From the NCBI GenBank assembly GCA_945787445.1, contig CALZHT010000021.1, positions 1 to 39,539 of the forward strand: a DNA stretch of 39,539 nucleotides. The letters are read 5' to 3'. A model generated the notes under the pieces. It searched no databases. It was not told where the DNA came from and was given only the letters and a program-made list of their open reading frames with translations. The position numbers were made by a program, and so were the translations under genes. The DNA comes from an uncultured Desulfobulbaceae bacterium. GTDB lineage: Bacteria > Desulfobacterota > Desulfobulbia > Desulfobulbales > CALZHT01. The first letter of the stretch is position 1, and each line of letters starts with the position of its first letter. Below are positions 32,479 through 39,539 of the stretch, one piece after another.

Positions 32479-35400
32479 TCACTTAACCCGAACAACCATC
32501 TCCACAGAAAAACTTGTATTGGTCGGCATATTGCCGGTCATGATCCATTTCACGTCTGTTACGCAATTGTCGTATCCGGCAGGCGCCGAACAGCCGGTGC
32601 TTACCGGCGTATAGGTCCAGCTGGTGCCATTATCGTCCGAGTAGGTAATACCGCTGGTCAAAGTGGAAGTTAAAGGATTGAATGTGGCGGTACCCACCTT
32701 GAATCCGGTATTGGTCGGGATTTGGTCGGTTACCTCTATATTAGAGGCATCCGTAAGGCTGACTGCATTTGTGCCTGTGGTGGTATAGGTAAGGTCATCG
32801 CCTGGGTTGGCATTGGGTTTATCGACATTCTTCGCAAGAGTAATATTGGCTGAGGTGGATGTGGTGCTCCCCTGGACCTGGTCGGTCTTAGTGCCGTCAT
32901 TGCTCGATGTGGCAGTAACAGTTACATCATAAGAAGTGCCGCCGACTACCGGGGTGGGGTTGCCGGCCGGGGTAACATTCAAAGTCCAGACTTTGCTCAA
33001 TCCCGCCCCGAGGCTTGCTATCGTATACCCCGCACCTGTAACATCTGCTGTACGGTCAGTGGCTGTATCATCCAGATACTGGATAGTAAAGTTCGAACCA
33101 TCACCTGTGCCGGTGATGACAAGATCGTCTGTTGAGGCGCTGTCATTCTCAAATTTGAGTGTATAGGAGACTGTGGAACCGCTGAGTACGCCCTGGGATT
33201 TCACTTGAATCGCAGCAGTTGCCTCATATGTATTATCGGTCATATAGGCGGGGTCACCCTCAGAAGAGAGTTTGATCATGGCATCAACTAGGAAATCGAA
33301 CCAGTCAATGGTATTCCCGCCGTCAAGTGAATTGGCAGGATTGATGGGTTTCTTTGCAGCATCGGAACCGGAAGCATCGGACCAGGATACATCAACATAG
33401 TCAATGGCTCTAGTAGCCGTGGCGCTCACCACAATCTCCCAATAATTGCCGGGGCTGTCGGATACCAGGTTGATGCGGTCGTCATCATCCAGACCGTCCA
33501 GAGTCAAAGTTCCATTGATGGTTTGAGTTGCAGTGTTATCAAAGGTAAGTGTTACGTCAGATCCGTTATTGGTCGATTCTGACTTGGTCAGGTTATTGAA
33601 TGTTGTCGAACCACTGATAGTCTGGTTTCCACCATTAAGCTCAATGGTGGACGTTCCGGCAATGAAGGTATCATTATTTATCCAGTCGCCAGAAACATTC
33701 CAGGTGGAGCTACCAGCACCAATAAAATTGGTCCCAGGATTATCAGTAGCAGCAATGATGACATTACCTCCAACAGTGACGGCTGCCGAACCAGCGTTGA
33801 ATGAGGCATATCTTGTATTGTTGCCTACATCACCAATGATCAGGTCACCACCGATAGATATGTCAATATTCTCAACCGTATTATCGAAGGAGAGGGTTTT
33901 ACCGACTCGGTCATGCCAAATGGTGAGTGTTCCCGGAACTATGAAGTCACTGGTAGTATCTCCCGGCGCTCTACCTAAAAAGCATGCCCAGTCCATACTG
34001 CCCCAGTTTTTGATAGTCACTTGGTTTCCATAGGTTGTTGCTGTAATGGGACGGGCAATCGACCAGGTCCTGATGGTATACAAAAATGTATCAACCGAAA
34101 TAGTGCCGTTATTGACGATGTGAGTCGGCGTATCATCAACCGCTCTTTCAAAGATACCAGCTCCGGTAATTTCACCAGTTGGATCAATTGTAAGATTATT
34201 ACTTGGATAGACAAGGGACATAGTAAGCCCTGCAGGTATAGTGAGGGTTCCGGTTACTGTCAACAAACCATATACTTTTATTCTGTCGACTCCTGTGCCT
34301 GAATTGATATCAATATCAGCGCCATTGGCAATCGTCAGGTTATAGAATATGGCACCGGTCCAGGTAGCAGCCGGATCGGTTGTGATGGTGTTGCTCTGGC
34401 CATTTGTACCAATGATGACCGTGCTTGTATCATAAGTAAATGTGCCGCCGGTAGTATCCCAATCTGCAGAAATTGTGAAGATATTGGCACCGGCTGTAAT
34501 CGTACCGTTGAGATCAATATTCCCGCCTGGCCCTTGGGTAGTCACATTGCCACCTGGTGTAAAACTATGCCCGGTGGGGATAAAAAGCTCTGCCCCAGCA
34601 ACTGCTGTCAGGTTATTGCTTCCATCCACTGAATAGAGAATCTCCGAGTCGATGTAAGGCTCAACAGCTGTCTTCATAAGAGCGTTTGTTAATGCACCAG
34701 CATTGTCATGGCGTGTAATAACTTGTTGATAGTAGATATCGAAGCCATTAAGGGTTTTCCCATCAGAAACGGTGACAGTTGTACCATCTGTAGTAATGTC
34801 CAAATCATCTTCATCAATATAAACAAGCAGCTGATCGCCGACACCTGGATTGGCAGAGATGCTGTAAACACCTGATGCATCAGTATCATCCGTTCCCGAA
34901 TTAACGCCATTTATAAGCAAACGAACAGTAACTCCAGCTCCTACATCGGTTGTCCCTTCATCTGAGTAGACAGTCCCTGAAATGAATGTACCAAACCAGT
35001 CGATATTATTACCGCTGTCCACAGAATTGGCTGGATTTACCGGAAGTTTGGTTGCATCGGACCCTGAGGCATCAGAATCAGTCACATCCACAAAATCAAT
35101 CGTTTTAACAGCTGTAGCGGCAAGGTTGAGGGTCCACTGATTGCCCGGGCTGAGCGAGACCAAGTTGATACGATCGTCGGCATCGAGGCCGTCAAGAGTG
35201 AGTGTACCGTTGATGGTTTGTGTAGCTGTGTCGTCGAAGCCAAGGATGACGTCTGTAGCATCATTGGTTGAATCAACCTTTGTAAAGTTGTTGAAGGTTG
35301 TTGAACCAATGATGTTCTGGTTACCTCCATCAAAAGTAACAGAGGAGGTGCCAGGATTGATATTTAGTATTCCAGTCCCTAATGCTGCACGCCATACCCC

Positions 35401-38400
35401 CTCATTGGTTATGTTTGCGCTGTTGAGGTTTAATGTATGGCTGCCGCCATTACTCCCTACCCTGAGACCTCCGCTCCCAATATCTACAGTCGAACTGCCA
35501 AAGTTAAACGTTGAAGAACCGGCCCAACCAGGTTCACCAAATGTCAGTTGATTTACAGTAATCGCATTATTTTGTGTGTTCACCGTAACGCCGGAATTTC
35601 CTGTTTCAACATCAACAAGCAGAACACTACTAATGGTCAATGGTCCTCCAATATTAAAAGTAGCATTGGAACCGCTGGGCCAGAGCCAGAATTGGCAGGT
35701 ATAATTTGTACCGCCCGTAACGGTAACGGTTCCATTTGAAGGACGATAGTAGAACGCGCTGATATTGATTATGGCGCCAGTATCTGTCAGCGGGGTGCCG
35801 CTGTTGGCAAACAAGCCTAACTCAAAAGCACCGGTGACAGTGCCTGTGCCAAGAGTGAGGTTATTAGCAACTCCGACATGGGATTGAAGTGAAGTTGTTT
35901 TGGTGGCTGCCGCCATATTGAGGTTATAAAAATGGGGGGTGTATTGCGTGCCAATTGTCTTGAGATTTGCGCTCTCCATCAGGTCCACGGTGCTGGTGTT
36001 ATAATTGAAGGTCCCCAACGATGAATCCCAGTTACCGGAAACCTGAATCATAGACGAACCTGCAGTGAGGATATTGTCACCGGAAGCGTTAGAGGCATGA
36101 ATCGTCAGATCGCCGTTGATATCGAGCGTTCCAGACCCGGAAATAACCTCCGTATAATTATCAGGTGAACCGTTTTCTCCGATGATCAGGTTGTTAATGG
36201 TGATATTACGATTTTCTACCGAGTTATCAAAGACCGTGCGGATCGTAGACGTTCCACCGGCGATAGTTAGATCCCCATTCACTGTGAGGTCACCATCGGA
36301 CAGATAGAAAAATGTATCGAAGACCATGCCGGAGCTGTCAATGAGCAGGTTGCCGTCAAAGACTCGACCCTGAATCGGTTTACCAGGCAGAACATAAGTT
36401 GCGGCATTCGCATAAAAGTGGTAGGTGCTGACCGAGATGGTGGTATTGACTCCATAGGTGTTACCGGTATAAATATTTCGAACTGACTGGCGGAAAGTCC
36501 CGGCCCCGCTCAGTGTGGAATTGTCGTTCATTGTCAGATTATTTTGTGTATAGACCGTGTATCCTGCTGCAATATTGAATGTACCGGAAATAATCAGCGA
36601 CCCACCGATAGCCGTACCAAAAGAACTCTGGGCAGTAATGTTTGCGCCCGAATTTATCGTGAGATTATAGAACTGATTACCGGCAGGGGCTGTCATATCA
36701 TTAGCTGCCCCGGTCATCACCACGGTACTTGTATCGTATGTAAAGGTTCCACTGGAATGATCCCAATCGCCACTTACGGTGAAGGTATTACCATCAGCTG
36801 TCAAAGCGCCAAGAATCTTCATATGCTTGGTTATCACATTGCCAGAGCTTGCAGAATCGGGCCGATAGGTGTTGCCGGACTTGATATACAACTCTTCGTT
36901 GATCAAGGCGGTGGTGGTATCAACAGTCAGGTCATTAGAGGCATCAACCTCGTGGAAGACATCTTCACTACCTGAGACAGAATTGTCATATTGACTAAGA
37001 TCGACATTGGACAAGGTCTGGTTATCATCACTACCGATGGTCAGGTGCTCTTCTATGAGCTGGATGCCGGTGATGTTGCCGGTGCCGTCATACTTAGTCA
37101 CCGCCACTGCTTCGTTGGCATTGGCTGCACCTTCGATATAGACCGTGATCACATCACCGCTGTTAGGAGGGGTGACCCCCTCGATAGTCCAAATCCCGGC
37201 AACAGTTGGTTGTGTTTCTGCCTGCAGGACGCCGTTGACAGCTATCCGGATAGTGCCGGTGTCAGTACAATCAGTCGATTGATCAGACTGTTTACAGGTT
37301 CCGGATATGGATGTGACTGGAGATCCAAAACTTAGATAAGTGGCAGGACTACTTTGATTGTTGAATTCGGTTCTGATCCAATCGGCACCACGGCTAATTC
37401 CCGAGATGCGTACTTCATCAATAGTGCCGTCAAATCCAGTCCCATATCCTATAGTATGGGCTTGCCCTGATGAGTCTCCAATACTTCCTCCTGAACCTGA
37501 GCTGGCATCTTCCAGGCCGTTTATGTAAATTTTCCTGTCGGCTGCATCAAGAGTGCCTACAACATGAGTCCATAAATTTCTTGGAACAGTGCTGGTTGAA
37601 CAAAGCCCACCATTAGATTTCCAATGAATCAAATCAGTACCACAATTTTCTCCAGGAGGCATAACGCTATTTTCATAATGAAGCCACCATCCACTTGCTA
37701 CAACTCCCCTTTTATTTGTAATGCCTTGCTGTGTAACGCTCCCACCTGTTGGTTTAATCCATGCTGAGACTGTTATATCCCCTGTAATATTCAAGCTGGC
37801 AGAGTCTGGAGATTGAATATAATATATTGGGATATTATCCGGGCTGCCAGCAAAATTGAGACTCCCGTCAACCTTACCGCCCACCTGATCTCCTGGGCCC
37901 ATACCGCCCATTGATGTTCCGTCATTATTGAAGGAAGTGCTGTCCTTCATCTGTGGCGGTATCCCGGAGGGATCTTCGCTCAAATGCCAAACACCCTTAA
38001 AATTATTACTCCCCCCTTCGTCCCAGGTACCGGGAACATTCTCCTGATTAATGCACCCACTATTTCCATAGTAAATGTAGATAATCGTATCAATAGAACT
38101 GGACAGGGTTTCAATTTCAACCCATGCAACAAGTTCACCGGTGCCATTGTTAAAATCCTCGATTTCGTGGTCAATCTTGGTAGTTCCATCCGATTTTGTG
38201 AAAAGTATATCTTCACCGTTTGGGCATGCACTGGCTGCAAGTTGACCATCAGTTGCTTTGTATATCAGTGCCGGAAACCATGATCGGTCAGTATTCGGCG
38301 TCATGGAGGCATCGATTATAATCTGTTTACGATAGTTCCAGTTGCTATCGTACCAACCTGCGTGAGCAGAGGTGGCAAAAGCAAAGAATAACAGGAGAGA

Positions 38401-38445
38401 AAGGATAACCAATGGGGCAATCCTTATTTTACGACGATATTTCAT
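32479..38445 (-). CDS. Very large secreted DUF2341-LamG-repeat-DUF11 surface protein
   Basis: From the ATG at 38445 the protein has 1988 residues; the frame is open to a GTG at 38574. The chosen start gives a clear signal peptide (MKYRRKIRIAPLVILSLLLF, cleavage after SAHA). Next come DUF2341 (GWYDSNWNYRKQI, IYIYYGN) and a LamG/concanavalin-like domain (GVWHLSEDPSG, ITVSAWIKPTGG, GTIDEVRISGISRG). About 1400 residues of strand-rich repeats follow (GTFTYDTSTVVMTG, GTFNYNTSTVDLM), probably a beta-solenoid, and two DUF11-like domains end the protein (ITLAKNVDKPNANPGDDLTY). No anchor, sortase or PEP-CTERM signal is visible. It is likely an adhesin or surface-layer protein, and expression should depend on riboswitch 2 immediately upstream. 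Confidence 0.87.
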   Translation of the reverse strand: MKYRRKIRIAPLVILSLLLFFAFATSAHAGWYDSNWNYRKQIIIDASMTPNTDRSWFPALIYKATDGQLAASACPNGEDILFTKSDGTTKIDHEIEDFNNGTGELVAWVEIETLSSSIDTIIYIYYGNSGCINQENVPGTWDEGGSNNFKGVWHLSEDPSGIPPQMKDSTSFNNDGTSMGGMGPGDQVGGKVDGSLNFAGSPDNIPIYYIQSPDSASLNITGDITVSAWIKPTGGSVTQQGITNKRGVVASGWWLHYENSVMPPGENCGTDLIHWKSNGGLCSTSTVPRNLWTHVVGTLDAADRKIYINGLEDASSGSGGSIGDSSGQAHTIGYGTGFDGTIDEVRISGISRGADWIRTEFNNQSSPATYLSFGSPVTSISGTCKQSDQSTDCTDTGTIRIAVNGVLQAETQPTVAGIWTIEGVTPPNSGDVITVYIEGAANANEAVAVTKYDGTGNITGIQLIEEHLTIGSDDNQTLSNVDLSQYDNSVSGSEDVFHEVDASNDLTVDTTTALINEELYIKSGNTYRPDSASSGNVITKHMKILGALTADGNTFTVSGDWDHSSGTFTYDTSTVVMTGAANDMTAPAGNQFYNLTINSGANITAQSSFGTAIGGSLIISGTFNIAAGYTVYTQNNLTMNDNSTLSGAGTFRQSVRNIYTGNTYGVNTTISVSTYHFYANAATYVLPGKPIQGRVFDGNLLIDSSGMVFDTFFYLSDGDLTVNGDLTIAGGTSTIRTVFDNSVENRNITINNLIIGENGSPDNYTEVISGSGTLDINGDLTIHASNASGDNILTAGSSMIQVSGNWDSSLGTFNYNTSTVDLMESANLKTIGTQYTPHFYNLNMAAATKTTSLQSHVGVANNLTLGTGTVTGAFELGLFANSGTPLTDTGAIINISAFYYRPSNGTVTVTGGTNYTCQFWLWPSGSNATFNIGGPLTISSVLLVDVETGNSGVTVNTQNNAITVNQLTFGEPGWAGSSTFNFGSSTVDIGSGGLRVGSNGGSHTLNLNSANITNEGVWRAALGTGILNINPGTSSVTFDGGNQNIIGSTTFNNFTKVDSTNDATDVILGFDDTATQTINGTLTLDGLDADDRINLVSLSPGNQWTLNLAATAVKTIDFVDVTDSDASGSDATKLPVNPANSVDSGNNIDWFGTFISGTVYSDEGTTDVGAGVTVRLLINGVNSGTDDTDASGVYSISANPGVGDQLLVYIDEDDLDITTDGTTVTVSDGKTLNGFDIYYQQVITRHDNAGALTNALMKTAVEPYIDSEILYSVDGSNNLTAVAGAELFIPTGHSFTPGGNVTTQGPGGNIDLNGTITAGANIFTISADWDTTGGTFTYDTSTVIIGTNGQSNTITTDPAATWTGAIFYNLTIANGADIDINSGTGVDRIKVYGLLTVTGTLTIPAGLTMSLVYPSNNLTIDPTGEITGAGIFERAVDDTPTHIVNNGTISVDTFLYTIRTWSIARPITATTYGNQVTIKNWGSMDWACFLGRAPGDTTSDFIVPGTLTIWHDRVGKTLSFDNTVENIDISIGGDLIIGDVGNNTRYASFNAGSAAVTVGGNVIIAATDNPGTNFIGAGSSTWNVSGDWINNDTFIAGTSTIELNGGNQTISGSTTFNNLTKSESTNNGSDVTLTFDNTATQTINGTLTLDGLDDDDRINLVSDSPGNYWEIVVSATATRAIDYVDVSWSDASGSDAAKKPINPANSLDGGNTIDWFDFLVDAMIKLSSEGDPAYMTDNTYEATAAIQVKSQGVLSGSTVSYTLKFENDSASTDDLVITGTGDGSNFTIQYLDDTATDRTADVTGAGYTIASLGAGLSKVWTLNVTPAGNPTPVVGGTSYDVTVTATSSNDGTKTDQVQGSTTSTSANITLAKNVDKPNANPGDDLTYTTTGTNAVSLTDASNIEVTDQIPTNTGFKVGTATFNPLTSTLTSGITYSDDNGTSWTYTPVSTGCSAPAGYDNCVTDVKWIMTGNMPTNTSFSVEMVVRVK
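33296..33640 (-). repeat. Internal duplication, C-terminal copy
   Basis: Encodes GGNQTISGSTTFNNLTKSES through to the segment ending NTIDWF. It is a close copy of the 34990-35330 segment, with long shared stretches such as TATQTINGTLTLDGLD and DRINLVS. Each copy ends a larger module (regulatory-like Ig domain, solenoid repeats, this segment), so the protein seems to have grown by module duplication. Confidence 0.85.
34990..35330 (-). repeat. Internal duplication, N-terminal copy
   Basis: Encodes GGNQNIIGSTTFNNFTKVDS through to NNIDWF, the counterpart of the 33296-33640 segment. Upstream of each copy an INGV-type Ig-like domain and TFTYDTSTV strands recur, consistent with a repeat unit of several hundred residues. 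Confidence 0.85.
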
Positions 38446-38612
38446 GCCACTGGTAAATAGAGATTTATGCCCAGCAGGGTGTGGTCCCCGTCTGATGGTT
38501 AGTTTTTTGAGTATATGGGGTTTGCTTATTGGCATAAAAGCATCAAGTTTTTGGTTATTAATTCTTCTTTGCACCCTTTATATCTTTGTGGTTTAATTAG
38601 TTGTCAGCCAAT

Positions 38613-38645
38613 AAAAAAAGCCTGCAGCGGGAGGGGTGACAGGCT
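38613..38645 (-). terminator. Riboswitch 2 expression-platform terminator
   Basis: On the minus strand AGCCTG, a 15-base loop, and CAGGCT precede seven T's. The stem is shorter than in riboswitch 1 because the 3' arm has diverged, but the GTCACCC segment (38640-38634) is kept. That segment is complementary to GGGTGAC in aptamer 2 (38723-38717). Confidence 0.8.
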
Positions 38646-38668
38646 CTGTCTCCTAACATCGTTTGAAA

Positions 38669-38745
38669 ACTTCGGCAATCCCACTATACAGCCATGGGCG
38701 GGACAAGTAGCTTTGCGTCACCCAGTTACCCGGGATTTACCCTTT
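38669..38745 (-). promoter_or_regulatory. GEMM-I (cyclic-di-GMP class I) riboswitch aptamer 2
   Basis: On the minus strand: GGGTAAA, the stem CCCGG-GTAA-CTGGG with GNRA loop, the conserved GACGCAAAGCTAC, a second stem TCCCGC/GTGGGA, and the closing TTGCCGAAG. The outer helix is GGTA with TGCC, including a G-U pair. The G20- and C92-equivalent bases are G and C, as in aptamer 1. It lies between the paralogue ending at 38829 and the large gene starting at 38445, which it should control. Confidence 0.92.
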
Positions 38746-38828
38746 TGACCATACATTTCAGTATTTTCTCATCTCATCTCTTCTTTTAAAGAGGTTTTTA
38801 AGCTAAATTCCCCTTTAATCTTTCACTT

Positions 38829-39539
38829 TTATTTAATTATTACAATCATTTCCACACTAAAATTCGTCCCTGTAGGCATATTGCCGGTCATGGTCCATTT
38901 CACGTCAGTGAGGCAGTAGTCATATCCTGCCGGCGCCGAACAGCCGGTGCTTGCCGGGGTATAAGTCCAACTGGTGCCGTTGTCGTCTGAGTAGGTTATA
39001 ACGCTGGTCAATGTTGAAGTTATAGGATTGAAGGTGGCGGTACCCACCTTGAAACCGGTATTGGCCGGGATTTGGTCGGTTACTTCTATACTAGAGGCAC
39101 CTGTAAGGCTGGCTGCATTGGTGCCGGTGGTGATATAGGTAAGGTCCTCGCCTGGGTTGGCATTGGGTTTATCGACATTCTTCGCAAGAGAGATATTGGC
39201 AGAGGTGGATGTGGTGGTCCCCTGGACCTGATCGGTCTTGGTGCCGTCATTGCTCGATGTAGCGGTAACAGTTACATCATAAGAAGTACCTCCGACCACT
39301 GGTGTTGGATTTCCGGAGGGAGTGACATTAAGTGTCCAGACCTTGCTGGCGCCGGCGGCCAAGCTGCTGATTGTATATCCTGCTCCTGTTACTGCTGCGG
39401 TGCGGTCAGTGGCTGTATCATCCAAATACTGGATAGTAAAGTTCGAACCATCGCCTGAGCCGGTGATGACGAGATCATCTGTAGCAGGGCTGTCATTCTC
39501 GAACTTAAGTGTATATATTGCTGTAGAGCCGCTGAGCAC
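38829..39539 (-). CDS. DUF11 surface protein, C-terminal part; paralogue of 32479-38445
   Basis: Only the C-terminal 236 residues lie in the window; the frame continues past base 39539. They are nearly identical to the last 236 residues of the 32479-38445 product (DLVITGSGDGSNFTIQYLDD, NVDKPNANPGEDLTY, GYDYCLTDVKWTMTGNMPTG), ending VEMIVIIK. The upstream part is presumably another large secreted protein. Such close similarity points to recent tandem duplication or gene conversion. The first Met seen in the frame is internal and not a true start. Confidence 0.85.
   Translation of the reverse strand: MLSGSTAIYTLKFENDSPATDDLVITGSGDGSNFTIQYLDDTATDRTAAVTGAGYTISSLAAGASKVWTLNVTPSGNPTPVVGGTSYDVTVTATSSNDGTKTDQVQGTTTSTSANISLAKNVDKPNANPGEDLTYITTGTNAASLTGASSIEVTDQIPANTGFKVGTATFNPITSTLTSVITYSDDNGTSWTYTPASTGCSAPAGYDYCLTDVKWTMTGNMPTGTNFSVEMIVIIK

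Overview
The window looks like chromosomal DNA from a Gram-negative, anaerobe-like bacterium, most likely a deltaproteobacterium (Desulfobacterota). That placement is an inference. It rests on three things: Mla phospholipid-transport genes, beta-barrel proteins and an OmpA domain (two membranes); a ferredoxin-fused ETF with an acyl-CoA dehydrogenase inside a fatty-acid-synthesis cluster; and GEMM-I riboswitches of the type common in Geobacter and relatives. No rRNA, tRNA or CRISPR array was seen.

Region 1 (1-7718, minus strand) is a lipid and ribosome housekeeping cluster. In transcription order it holds yceD (DUF177), rpmF, plsX, fabH, an acyl-CoA dehydrogenase, etfB, ferredoxin-fused etfA, fabG, acpP and the first codons of fabF. 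Several genes overlap by ATGA. The fabG copy has a deletion of about 55 bases that removes the glycine-rich NADPH loop and shifts the frame, so it is either broken or mis-assembled.

Region 2 (7719-14392) starts with a roughly 440-base gene-free stretch carrying an IS200/IS605-like pair of hairpins around a hexamer microsatellite. Next is an mla operon (mlaE, F, D, A, C on the minus strand) ending in a small cyclic-nucleotide-binding protein. Then come a plus-strand YgjP-type metallopeptidase and a small outer-membrane barrel protein.

Region 3 (14393-29690, minus strand) is the most interesting part. A GEMM-I (cyclic-di-GMP class I) riboswitch with its own terminator lies at 29552-29690. It heads a close-packed set of six genes: two secreted DUF11 proteins, a 2101-residue DUF11/SdrD-B/beta-barrel/OmpA protein, a FecR-domain protein, a sensor histidine kinase, and a REC-PAS-GGDEF-EAL protein that should make or degrade cyclic-di-GMP. 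A separate REC-GGDEF diguanylate cyclase with a closely related receiver follows. Its product would be sensed by the RNA at the head of the operon, so the locus looks like a closed second-messenger circuit controlling a cell-surface assembly. Between riboswitch and first gene lie a second terminator, a perfect hairpin and a possible 66-codon leader ORF.

Region 4 (29691-39539) holds a decayed fragment of a DUF11 gene, a 25-codon small ORF, and a plus-strand membrane GT-C-like/TPR protein. After these come a very large secreted DUF2341/LamG/repeat/DUF11 protein with its own second GEMM-I riboswitch, and the C-terminal part of a near-identical paralogue that runs off the window. The pattern of DUF11 C-terminus followed by riboswitch occurs twice, which suggests duplication of a riboswitch-plus-surface-protein unit. 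Both riboswitches share a GTCACCC segment in the terminator that is complementary to GGGTGAC in the aptamer, suggesting the switching mechanism.
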